NCBI GenBank assembly: GCA_016869275.1
Contig: VGEO01000024.1
Span: 1 to 36,957, forward strand
DNA: 36,957 nt
Direction of reading: 5' to 3'
From: Alphaproteobacteria bacterium
GTDB lineage: Bacteria; Pseudomonadota; Alphaproteobacteria; SHVV01
This document shows positions 25,911 through 33,296 of this stretch, one piece after another. The notes beneath the pieces are model-generated. The model did not search any database, was not told the origin of the DNA, and saw nothing but the letters and a program-made list of their open reading frames with translations. Numbering within the stretch: position 1 is the first letter of the stretch; the number at the start of each line of letters is the position of its first letter. A program made the translations under genes and the position numbers.

Positions 25911-26348
25911 ATGCCGCTGTACGAAAACGTTTTCATCGTGCGCCAGGACATGTCTCCACAGCAGGTGGAGGGTCTGTCCGAGCGCTTCTGCGGCATCGTC
26001 AAGGAAGCCGGCGGAACCGTCGCCAAGGCCGAGTATTGGGGCCTGCGCAGCCTCGCCTATCGCATCAAGAAGAACCGCAAAGGTCATTACATGATGCTCA
26101 ACGTCGACACCGGCGCCGATGTCGTCAAGGAGATGGAGCGCAACATGCGGATCTCCGAGGACGTGCTCCGCTATCAGACGGTGCGGGTCGAGAAGTTCGA
26201 GGAAGGTCCGTCGGCGGTATTGCGCAATCGCTCGAGCCGCGACGACGACCGCCGGCGCGACCGCTATGACGACGATCGCGGCGGCGAGCGGTTCGAAGAA
26301 CCGCGGGCCGTCGCCAGCGAAGAGCCGGCGGCCGGAGGTGCAGCATGA
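25911..26348 (+). CDS. rpsF: 30S ribosomal protein bS6 with charged C-terminal tail
   Basis: 145-residue S6, which binds 16S rRNA as a heterodimer with S18. The conserved core is residues 1-97 ([14 protein letters not shown], then [21 protein letters not shown]). From about residue 100 the protein continues as a low-complexity tail of Arg, Asp, Glu and Ala with runs such as [16 protein letters not shown]. Tails are known in this family, including glutamate tails, but this one mixes both charges. Start ATG 25911 with AAGGAG upstream. The stop overlaps the rpsR start in ATGA. Confidence 0.97.
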   Translation: MPLYENVFIVRQDMSPQQVEGLSERFCGIVKEAGGTVAKAEYWGLRSLAYRIKKNRKGHYMMLNVDTGADVVKEMERNMRISEDVLRYQTVRVEKFEEGPSAVLRNRSSRDDDRRRDRYDDDRGGERFEEPRAVASEEPAAGGAA

Positions 26349-26710
26349 GCGATCGTGGTTTTGGCGGCGGCGGGTTCGGCGGCGGCGGCTTCGGCGGCCG
26401 CTCGGGCGGCGGGCGTTCGGGTGGGTCGCGTCACGGCGGCGGCCGGCCGGGCGGTGGTGGTGGCGGTGGCAGCGGCGGAGCCGGCGGGCGACGCCCGTTT
26501 TTCCGGCGCCGCAAGAGTTGCCCGTTCTCGGGCCCGAACGCGCCCGTGATCGACTACAAGGACGTCAAGCTCCTCCAGCGCTTCATCTCCGAGCGCGGCA
26601 AGATCGTGCCGAGCCGGATTACCGCGGTTTCGGCCAAAAAGCAGCGCGAACTCTCGCGCGCTATCAAACGCGCTCGCAACCTCGCGCTGATTCCCTACGT
26701 CGTACAGTAG
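26345..26710 (+). CDS. rpsR: 30S ribosomal protein bS18 with long Gly-rich N-terminal extension
   Basis: 121-residue S18; the usual length is about 75-90. The normal protein starts near residue 49 with [15 protein letters not shown] and runs to ALIPYVVQ with all conserved segments ([38 protein letters not shown]). Residues 1-48 are low complexity: by hand count 30 glycines, five arginines and phenylalanines at 6, 11 and 16 in a five-residue FGGGG period. The first ATG overlaps the rpsF stop (ATGA), so the extension is in the coupled reading frame; no ATG exists inside it that could give a short form. This is the oddest housekeeping protein of the window. Confidence 0.95.
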   Translation: MSDRGFGGGGFGGGGFGGRSGGGRSGGSRHGGGRPGGGGGGGSGGAGGRRPFFRRRKSCPFSGPNAPVIDYKDVKLLQRFISERGKIVPSRITAVSAKKQRELSRAIKRARNLALIPYVVQ

Positions 26711-26730
26711 GCCGCGCGGCTTAGCGCGGC
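26711..26730 (+). other. Hairpin between rpsR and the DUF2232 gene
   Basis: GCCGCGC (26711-26717) and GCGCGGC (26724-26730) form a perfect seven-base-pair stem with a six-base loop starting at the first base after the rpsR stop. No T-run follows, so it is not a canonical terminator. It may lower read-through or protect the rpsF-rpsR message end. Confidence 0.45.
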
Positions 26731-26734
26731 ACGG

Positions 26735-27634
26735 ATGCCGGTCGAGATCGCCCTCGTCGTCGTCGCTGGCCTCGTCAGCGGCGCGACGATGATTGTGGGC
26801 GGCATCATCGGGGTCGTTCTCGGCTTCTTCGCCCCCCTCCCGCTGTTCCTGGTCGGGCTGAGCCGCGGCTATATCTCGGCCGCGGTCGCGACGCTTGCCG
26901 GAACCGGGCTCGTGCTGGCGTTCGGCCCGAGCACGATCACCGCACTGCAATACGCGCTGGCGTTCGGCGCGCCGACCGTTTGGCTCTGTCGGCTTGCGCT
27001 ATTGTCGCGCCCGCTCGCGTCGGGCGCCGAGTGGTACCCGAGCGGCCGCTTGCTGCTGTGGACGGTGGCGTTTCCGGCGGCCGCGTTTCTCGCCCTGTAC
27101 GTCGCGTTCTTCGACGCCGAGGGCGGCCTCAAGGGCACGATCGCGCGCCTTCTGGCCCGTATGCTCGAAGTCCTGGCCAGCCTGCCGATCCAGACCCCGC
27201 CGCCCGAAATGCTGGCCGAATTCTTCCCGCCGATGACCGCGCTTACCTGGCTCACCATCGTCGTCGGCAACGGGCTCGCCGCCCAGGCGATCGCGCGGCA
27301 GCTCGGCCGCAACGTGCGGCCGGGTTTCGCGCTCGCCGAGTTCACCCTGCCGCGCTGGCTCTTGGCCCCCCTGATCGCGACCCTGGCGCTGACCTTCTTT
27401 CCGGGCAACGCCGGGTTCCTCGGTCGGACCTTGGCGATCCTCCTCCTTGTTCCCTATTTCTTTCTCGGCCTCGCCCTGGTACATAGCTTCGCCGCACGCT
27501 GGCGGGGCCGCGTCGGCGTATTCATCGCCTTTTACTTGGCGCTGTTTTTCTTCGGCTGGCCGGCCTTGTTGGTGGCCGCATTGGGCATAGCCAATCAGTT
27601 GATGGGGCTGCGCAAGCAAGACCACGGGAGTTGA
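26735..27634 (+). CDS. DUF2232 family polytopic membrane protein
   Basis: 299-residue membrane protein with about eight hydrophobic segments (near residues 5-25, 28-48, 52-78, 100-122, 170-185, 205-225, 230-250 and 260-285). It matches the DUF2232 (YybS-like) family found between rpsR and rplI in many alphaproteobacteria; no function is established. The C-terminal 14 residues, including NQLMGLRKQDHGS, are cytoplasmic-looking. It begins 24 bases after rpsR and ends two bases before the rplI ATG, so the ribosomal genes flank it in one operon. Confidence 0.85.
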   Translation: MPVEIALVVVAGLVSGATMIVGGIIGVVLGFFAPLPLFLVGLSRGYISAAVATLAGTGLVLAFGPSTITALQYALAFGAPTVWLCRLALLSRPLASGAEWYPSGRLLLWTVAFPAAAFLALYVAFFDAEGGLKGTIARLLARMLEVLASLPIQTPPPEMLAEFFPPMTALTWLTIVVGNGLAAQAIARQLGRNVRPGFALAEFTLPRWLLAPLIATLALTFFPGNAGFLGRTLAILLLVPYFFLGLALVHSFAARWRGRVGVFIAFYLALFFFGWPALLVAALGIANQLMGLRKQDHGS

Positions 27635-27636
27635 GC

Positions 27637-28239
27637 ATGGAAGTCATTCTGTTGGAGCGGGTCGAGAACCTCGGCCAGATGGGGGATGTCGTCAAAGTGA
27701 AGGACGGCTTCGCCCGCAACTTCCTTCTCCCGCGCCGCAAGGCATTGCGCGCCACCAAGGCCAATGTCGAGCAGTTCAAGACCCAGCGCGCGCAGCTCGA
27801 GGCCACCAACCTCACCAAGCGCAAGGACGCCGAAGCCGTCGGCGCCAAGCTCGCCGGCTTCAAGCTGGTGGTGCTGCGCCAGGCGAGCGAGGGCGGCCAG
27901 CTTTACGGCTCGGTCAACGCCCGCGACGTCGCCGTTGGATTGACCGAGAAGGGCTTTACCGCCGACAAGCGCCAGGTCCAGCTCATGGGCGCGATCAAGA
28001 ATGTCGGCCTGCACAAGGTCCGGATCGCGCTGCACCCCGAGGTGATCGTCGACATCGAGCTCAACGTCGCTCGCACCGAAGCCGAGGCCGAGGCTCAAGC
28101 CGCCGGCAAAGTCATCACCACCGCGCTTCCCACCGCCGCGGAAGAGGCTCAACTCGAGGCGTTCTTCGAAGACGCCGAGCTCGCCGAGCGCGCCAAGGGG
28201 ACTCCTGCCGAAGGCGAAGGCGCGACCAAGGCCGAGTAA
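27637..28239 (+). CDS. rplI: 50S ribosomal protein bL9
   Basis: 200-residue L9. The N-terminal RNA-binding domain (EVILLERVENLGQMGDVVKVKDGFARNFLLPRRKAL, residues 2-37) joins a long helix to the C-terminal domain (about 80-150). After about residue 150 a 45-residue Ala/Glu-rich tail extends it beyond the 150 residues of E. coli; such tails are frequent in alphaproteobacteria. ATG at 27637 is spaced six bases from GGGAG; an in-frame TTG two codons earlier overlaps the DUF2232 stop and is less likely. Confidence 0.96.
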   Translation: MEVILLERVENLGQMGDVVKVKDGFARNFLLPRRKALRATKANVEQFKTQRAQLEATNLTKRKDAEAVGAKLAGFKLVVLRQASEGGQLYGSVNARDVAVGLTEKGFTADKRQVQLMGAIKNVGLHKVRIALHPEVIVDIELNVARTEAEAEAQAAGKVITTALPTAAEEAQLEAFFEDAELAERAKGTPAEGEGATKAE

Positions 28240-28336
28240 CGCGAAGCCGAAACCGCGATCGTTCCGCCTACCGAAGGGTGGCGCGCTTACGCTTTCCAGC
28301 GCACACACGACCCCCTCCTGCTCGCTTCGCTAACCT

Positions 28337-28372
28337 CTTCCCCCTGTAAAGCAACTGTAAAGCAGGGGGAAG
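28337..28372. repeat. Ten-base inverted repeat enclosing an 11-base tandem repeat, after rplI
   Basis: CTTCCCCCTG (28337-28346) and CAGGGGGAAG (28363-28372) are perfect reverse complements. Between and overlapping them, CTGTAAAGCA occurs twice (28344-28353 and 28355-28364) with an 11-base period. The element lies in the 151-base gap between convergent rplI and the oxidoreductase. It can act as a bidirectional terminator in structure but lacks a T-run; a dispersed intergenic palindromic repeat is the other reading. Confidence 0.6.
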
Positions 28373-28390
28373 GCAAGGGAGGTTGGCCCT

Positions 28391-29071
28391 CTACGCCCCG
28401 TACGCTTTGCGGCCGCCCAGGCGATGGCCGTTGGCCGCCGCGATATCGCGCACCGAGATGGTAGCGAAGTAGCCGTGCTTCATTCCGAACATCATGTAGC
28501 GGATGAAGTCGCCCATCGACTCCAGCATCCGCGCCGCGCGCAGCGGGCCGCAGTCGACCGGGTTCAGCCCGGCGTCGCGGCTCAAGTCGACGGCGACTTG
28601 TCTCGCACCCGCGTCGTCGCCGCACACGAACGACGAAACGTCATAGCCCTGCAACGTCGCGCGTGGGTGTTCGAATACCTCTTGCGCCATGGTGTTGAAG
28701 GCCTTGACCACGCGCGCCTTCGGCACGTCGGCGGCGAGCGCCTCGGCCAGCGACGGCCCCATCATGGGCTCGAACGCGAAGTCCTTGGGGATCGCCCGAT
28801 TGTTGATGCAGACCAGGACCTTGCCGGTCAAGGCCGCGGTCGAGGCAAGCACCGCCGAGGGCATCACCCCGCGCACGGTATGGACGACGACCTCACCAAA
28901 CGCTGCGGCCTGATCATTGCTTCCGGACTCGATCCCGCCCGGCCCGAGCGCGGCGCAAGCGCGCGCCTTGGCCGGGTCGCGCGAGCCGAAAAACACCTCG
29001 TGCCCTCGCTCGGCCCACACGATTCCCAGCGCCCGCGCCATATTCCCCGAGCCAATGAAAGCGATTCGCAT
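28391..29071 (-). CDS. NAD(P)-binding oxidoreductase, F420-dependent NADP reductase-like
   Basis: 226-residue single-domain Rossmann protein. N-terminal RIAFIGSGNMARALG (2-16) is a dinucleotide-binding loop, and FGSRDP (28-33) with Arg after the second strand suggests NADP(H). Later segments VVKAFNTMAQEVFEHP and FVCGDDAGARQVAVDLSRDAGLNPVDCGPLRAARMLE follow the F420-dependent NADP oxidoreductase family pattern, whose bacterial members act on varied or unknown substrates, often without F420. ATG at 29071 with GGAGG seven bases upstream. It is divergent from cfa; no obvious partner. Confidence 0.8.
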   Translation of the reverse strand: MRIAFIGSGNMARALGIVWAERGHEVFFGSRDPAKARACAALGPGGIESGSNDQAAAFGEVVVHTVRGVMPSAVLASTAALTGKVLVCINNRAIPKDFAFEPMMGPSLAEALAADVPKARVVKAFNTMAQEVFEHPRATLQGYDVSSFVCGDDAGARQVAVDLSRDAGLNPVDCGPLRAARMLESMGDFIRYMMFGMKHGYFATISVRDIAAANGHRLGGRKAYGA

Positions 29072-29179
29072 CGACGACCCTCCGATTGACCGACCCCGAT
29101 AAGGCGCTTTGCCGCCCGCCCCCGACTTCTGTTACCCTTCGCGAAATCGTGGCCGCAACAAGAAACCACGTTAGTCGCC

Positions 29180-30409
29180 ATGCTGCTCGGTGTTCTGCTC
29201 AGGAAGGCGATCAAGACCGGAACGCTCGAAGTCATCGACGCCACCGGTCGGCGCCACCGCTTCGCCGGATCGTCCGGACCCAAGGTCACGATCCGGCTGC
29301 ACGACAAAGCGCTGCACACGCGGCTCTTCGTCAATCCGATGCTCGCCGTCGGCGAAGCCTACATGGACGGCACGCTGACGGTCGAGGAAGGGTCGGACAT
29401 CTACGACTTCCTCGCCCTGATGCTGATGAACTTCGGCACCAGCCACGGCCATTGGGCGCAGGAGATCCTGGCGGCGCTCCGCCGGTTTACGCGCCGGTTC
29501 ACGCAATACAACCCGATCGGGCGCGCTCAGGCCAACGTCGCGCATCACTACGATCTCTCGGAGACGCTCTACGAGCTGTTCCTCGACCGGGATCGTCAGT
29601 ACTCATGCGCCTATTTCACCCACCCGGACGAAAGCATCGACGCCGCGCAGGAAAACAAGAAGCGCCACATTGCCGCGAAGCTTTTGCTCAAACCGCAGTG
29701 TCGGGTCCTCGATATCGGCTCGGGCTGGGGCGGGCTCGCGCTCTATCTCGCCGGCGTCGCCGATGCCGACGTCACCGGCGTCACGCTCTCGGTCGAACAG
29801 CAGCGCGTCGCTGCCGAGCGCGCCCGGGCCAGCAACCTCGCCAACCGGGTCCGGTTCGAGCTCAAGGACTATCGCCTGGTCGAGGAGACCTACGATCGCG
29901 TCGTCTCGGTCGGCATGTTCGAGCATGTTGGGATCGTCCACTTCGACGAGTTTTTCGCGAAAATCCGCGCGTTGTTGAAGCCGGACGGGGTCGCCTTGCT
30001 GCACTCGATCGGCCGCTTCGATGGCCCCGGCGCCACCAACCCGTGGATTCGGAAGTACATCTTTCCAGGTGGTTATGCGCCCGCGCTCTCGGAAGTACTG
30101 CCGGCGATCGAGCGGAGCGGCCTCTATGTCACCGACATCGAGATTCTCCGGCTCCATTACGCCGAGACGCTCAAGGCGTGGCGCGTCAATTTCAACCGCA
30201 ACCGCGATCGCATTCGCGCGATCTACGATGAGCGCTTCTGCCGGATGTGGGAGTTCTATCTCGCCGGCAGCGAAGCAACGTTCCGCTATAGCGGTGCCAT
30301 GGTTTTCCAAATCCAGCTGTCGCGGAAGTTGGACGCCGTGCCGCTCACGCGCGATTACATCGGCGAGTGGGAACGGCTCCTACAGCAAAAGCGCCTGACC
30401 GCCGCCTGA
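29180..30409 (+). CDS. cfa: Cyclopropane-fatty-acyl-phospholipid synthase family
   Basis: 409-residue SAM-dependent enzyme that adds a methylene bridge to unsaturated acyl chains of membrane lipids. An N-terminal lipid-binding region (about 1-110, with EAYMDGTLTVEEGSDIYDFL) precedes the methyltransferase domain: NVAHHYDLSETLYELFLD (about 117-134), SAM loop VLDIGSGWGGLAL (about 176-188), and SVGMFEHVG (about 250-258). C-terminal WRVNFNRNRDRIRAIYDERFCRMWEFYL is characteristic. The window has no other lipid-modification gene next to it. A 108-base gap separates it from the oxidoreductase; its promoter is not clear. Confidence 0.93.
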   Translation: MLLGVLLRKAIKTGTLEVIDATGRRHRFAGSSGPKVTIRLHDKALHTRLFVNPMLAVGEAYMDGTLTVEEGSDIYDFLALMLMNFGTSHGHWAQEILAALRRFTRRFTQYNPIGRAQANVAHHYDLSETLYELFLDRDRQYSCAYFTHPDESIDAAQENKKRHIAAKLLLKPQCRVLDIGSGWGGLALYLAGVADADVTGVTLSVEQQRVAAERARASNLANRVRFELKDYRLVEETYDRVVSVGMFEHVGIVHFDEFFAKIRALLKPDGVALLHSIGRFDGPGATNPWIRKYIFPGGYAPALSEVLPAIERSGLYVTDIEILRLHYAETLKAWRVNFNRNRDRIRAIYDERFCRMWEFYLAGSEATFRYSGAMVFQIQLSRKLDAVPLTRDYIGEWERLLQQKRLTAA

Positions 30410-30664
30410 TCGAGTACTTGTGGCAAGCGCGGTCGATACACGCTATATGTTGTGTGTAGGGCGCCGGCAATATTCCGCTCGGGTTCGGCGGCGCTCGCGA
30501 AAATGTCGACAATGGGCGCGCATTCGTAATGCCCCGGAAATCGCGGCTGAGGCTCTTTCGTCCCCATGATCCCCGGGATTACTCGAGCAACAATCCCGAG
30601 CAATCATTTGACGGCGGTGCGTTTGGCCCCCGTACCGGCTCGGCAATGAGTATGGTCGCGCACC
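30410..30664 (+). promoter_or_regulatory. 255-base region upstream of dnaB
   Basis: No convincing gene is present. On the plus strand a TATATG (30444-30449) inside an imperfect inverted repeat (ACAC at 30438 and GTGT at 30452) is the best -10-like site, but the -35 is poor. A seven-base inverted repeat CGGGATT / AATCCCG (30574-30580 and 30592-30598) with an 11-base loop lies 66 bases before the dnaB start, and CGAGCAA is repeated at 30584 and 30597. These may mark an operator or leader structure. Confidence 0.3.
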
Positions 30665-32173
30665 ATGGCTGAACCCGCTCCGCGCCGCGCCCACCTCGCC
30701 GCCGTCGAACCCAGCGAACCGACGTTCCGGCGCATGCCGCAGAACGCCGAGGCCGAGCAGGCTTTGCTGGGTGCGATCCTGGTCAACAACGACGCCGCCC
30801 TCAAAGTATCGTCGTTCCTCAGGCCCGAGCACTTCATCGAGCCCGTCCACGCCCGCATCTACGAGGCGGCGCTCAAATTGATCGAGCGCGGCCACTTAGC
30901 CGATCCTGTCACGCTCAAAGGCTATTTCGAGCGCGACGATGCCCTCGCCGGCGTCGGCGGCCCCACCTATCTCGCGCAGCTCGCCGCCGCCGCGGTCACC
31001 ATCATCAATGCCGAGGACTACGGCCGCACCATTTACGACCTCGCGCTCCGCCGCCAGTTGATCGGAATCGGCGAGACCATGGTCAACACCGCCTACGACC
31101 CGGCGATCGAGGAGACGTCGTCGGCCCAGGTCGAAAACGCCGAGCGCCAGTTGTTCGGCCTGGCGCAGTTGGGTCAGGCGGAAGGCGGCTTCAAGTCGTT
31201 CACCCTGGCCTCGAGCCTCGCGCTCGAGAACGCTGAAGCCGCCTACAAGCGCGACGGGCAGCTATCCGGCGTCACCACCGGGTTCTCCGACCTCGACGAG
31301 AAGCTGGGCGGGTTGCACCGCTCCGACCTCATCATCCTCGCCGGGCGCCCGTCGATGGGGAAGACCGCGCTCGCCACCAACATCGCGTTCAACGCCGCGC
31401 GCTCGTTTCGCGAGGAGATCGGCACCGACGGCCGCCCGCAGGTGGTCGAGGGCGCTGCGGTCGCGTTTTTCTCGCTCGAAATGTCGGCCGAGCAGCTCGC
31501 GACCCGGATTCTGGCCGAGCAATCGAACATCCCGTCCGAGCGCATCCGTCGCGGCACCATCTCGAGCGAGCAGTTCGCCAACCTGACCCGCGCGGCGCAA
31601 GAGCTCGAAACGCTTCCGCTCTATATCGACGACACGCCGGCGCTGTCGATCGCCGCGCTCACGACCCGCGCCCGCCGCCTCAAACGCACCCACAATATCG
31701 GCATGATCGTGATCGACTACCTCCAGCTCGTGCGGCCGGCGCGCAACCGGCGCGACGACAACCGCGTGCTCGAAGTGTCGGAAATCACCCAAGGCCTGAA
31801 AGCGCTCGCCAAGCAGCTCGATGTCCCGGTGTTGGCGCTCTCGCAGCTCAGCCGCGCGGTCGAGCAGCGCGACGACAAACGCCCGCACCTGGCCGACTTG
31901 CGCGAATCCGGGTCGATCGAACAGGACGCCGACGTCGTCATGTTCATTTACCGCGAAGAGTACTACATGGAGCGCTCGAAGCCGGCCGAGGGCTCGCCCG
32001 AGCGGTTGGCCTGGGAGGCCAAGCGCAAGGAGGTCGAGGGCATCGCCGAAGTCATCGTCGGCAAGCACCGCCACGGCCCGACCGGCACCGAGCAGCTCCT
32101 GTTCCACGGCGAGACCACCAAGTTCGCCAATCTCGCCCGCGCCGAGCGTTTACCGGCCGACGTCCCGTTCTAG
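30665..32173 (+). CDS. dnaB: Replicative DNA helicase
   Basis: 502-residue hexameric 5'-3' helicase. The N-terminal domain (MPQNAEAEQALLGAILVNNDAA, about 20-41) is followed by a RecA-like motor: Walker A GRPSMGKTALA near residue 230, EMSAEQLATRILAE, Walker B region IGMIVIDYLQLV near 350, and ALSQLSRAVEQRDDKRPHLADLRESGSIEQDAD. No intein or insertion interrupts it. The stop is ten bases before the alr GTG. Confidence 0.97.
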   Translation: MAEPAPRRAHLAAVEPSEPTFRRMPQNAEAEQALLGAILVNNDAALKVSSFLRPEHFIEPVHARIYEAALKLIERGHLADPVTLKGYFERDDALAGVGGPTYLAQLAAAAVTIINAEDYGRTIYDLALRRQLIGIGETMVNTAYDPAIEETSSAQVENAERQLFGLAQLGQAEGGFKSFTLASSLALENAEAAYKRDGQLSGVTTGFSDLDEKLGGLHRSDLIILAGRPSMGKTALATNIAFNAARSFREEIGTDGRPQVVEGAAVAFFSLEMSAEQLATRILAEQSNIPSERIRRGTISSEQFANLTRAAQELETLPLYIDDTPALSIAALTTRARRLKRTHNIGMIVIDYLQLVRPARNRRDDNRVLEVSEITQGLKALAKQLDVPVLALSQLSRAVEQRDDKRPHLADLRESGSIEQDADVVMFIYREEYYMERSKPAEGSPERLAWEAKRKEVEGIAEVIVGKHRHGPTGTEQLLFHGETTKFANLARAERLPADVPF

Positions 32174-32183
32174 GGCTTGCCGC

Positions 32184-33296
32184 GTGAGCGGGGCCGCGCT
32201 CCAGTCCATCCTGGCTATCGACCTCGACGCGCTCGCCCGCAACTACCGGACGCTCGCCACCCGCGCCGCACCCGCGGCCTGCGGCGCCGTGGTCAAGGCC
32301 GACGCCTACGGTCTCGGGGTCGGGCCGGTCGCGCGCGCGCTCTACCGCGCCGGCTGCCGGACGTTCTTCGTCGCCACCTTGGCCGAGGCCGAGGCGTTTC
32401 GGCGCGAGGCCGATCCGCCGCCGCCGGTCGAGCTCCTCGCGTTGAACGGCATCGCCGCTGGCGATGCCGAAGCGGCGCTCGCCGCGGGCGTCGTCCCCGC
32501 CCTCAACGCGCTGGACGACGTCCGCGCCTGGAACGCGGCCGCCGGCCGTCTGCGCCGCAAGATCCCGTGTGCGCTCCACATCGACACCGGCATGAACCGC
32601 TTGGGCCTCGACGCCGACGCGGTCGCCAAGCTCGGCGAGGACCCGGCCTTGACGGCCGGCCTCGAGATCGCGCTCGTCATGAGCCACTTGGCCTGCGCCG
32701 AGGAGCGCACGAACCCGCTCAATCGCGAGCAGCGCCAGCGCTTCGAGACCTTGCGCCAGCGCCTGCCACGGACCCGCGCCAGCCTCGCCAACTCGTCGGG
32801 CATCTTCCTCGGTGCCGATTTTCACTACGATCTGGTTCGTCCGGGGGTCGCTTTGTACGGCGTCAATCCGCTCATAAACGACTTAAATATGATGTCTGAA
32901 GTCATTAATATTAAAGGAAAAATAGTCCAGGTCCGTAGCGTTGACAGGGGTGGGAGCGTTGGTTATGGTGCGACCCACCTCGTAACCCGGCCGGCGCGTA
33001 TCGCCACCGTCGCCGTCGGCTACGCCGACGGCTATCCGCGATCGTTGAGCAACCGCGGTCACGGCTATCTCGGTGGCACGCGAGTACCGCTGGTAGGACG
33101 CGTCTCGATGGACCTCACGACGTTCGACGTGACCGACGCGGATCCTGCCCTCGCGCATCCCGGTAACTCGATCGATCTCATCGGTAACGGCGCCGCCATC
33201 GACGACGTCGCCGCCGACGCCGGCACCATCGCCTACGAACTCCTAACCCGCCTCGGCCGGCGCTACGCCCGCGTCTATTCGGGCGACGGCGGATGA
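32184..33296 (+). CDS. alr: Alanine racemase
   Basis: 370-residue PLP-dependent enzyme giving D-alanine for peptidoglycan. The PLP lysine is in VVKADAYGLG (near residue 36), and the second catalytic tyrosine is in VGYGATH (near 261). VGYADGYPRSL and VPLVGRVSMDL are conserved. Start GTG at 32184 (SGAALQSILAIDLDALARNYR) is preferred; no ATG fits. Codons about 230-252 (32871-32930) use ATA, TTA, AAT, ATT and AAA, unlike the rest of the gene; the length there matches the family, so this is a replaced or conserved AT-rich stretch, not an insertion. Overlaps mlaE by four bases. Confidence 0.95.
   Translation: MSGAALQSILAIDLDALARNYRTLATRAAPAACGAVVKADAYGLGVGPVARALYRAGCRTFFVATLAEAEAFRREADPPPPVELLALNGIAAGDAEAALAAGVVPALNALDDVRAWNAAAGRLRRKIPCALHIDTGMNRLGLDADAVAKLGEDPALTAGLEIALVMSHLACAEERTNPLNREQRQRFETLRQRLPRTRASLANSSGIFLGADFHYDLVRPGVALYGVNPLINDLNMMSEVINIKGKIVQVRSVDRGGSVGYGATHLVTRPARIATVAVGYADGYPRSLSNRGHGYLGGTRVPLVGRVSMDLTTFDVTDADPALAHPGNSIDLIGNGAAIDDVAADAGTIAYELLTRLGRRYARVYSGDGG
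32941..32969 (+). promoter_or_regulatory. Candidate internal promoter in alr for mlaE-mlaF-radA
   Basis: A perfect -35 TTGACA (32941-32946) is followed after 17 bases by TATGGT (32964-32969), four of six matches to TATAAT. The 50 bases upstream (32881-32930) are only about 26 percent G+C by hand count and could act as an UP element. It would drive mlaE, whose start is about 317 bases downstream. The TAT of the -10 also encodes the alr catalytic tyrosine. Confidence 0.45.

Noticed and set aside
30355..30603. 82-codon minus-strand frame in the cfa-dnaB gap
   Set aside because: No ribosome site, no recognisable motif and it overlaps the cfa 3' end; likely chance.
33013..33031. Perfect eight-base inverted repeat CCGTCGGC/GCCGACGG in alr
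   Set aside because: It encodes the conserved VGYADG motif; codon constraint explains it.
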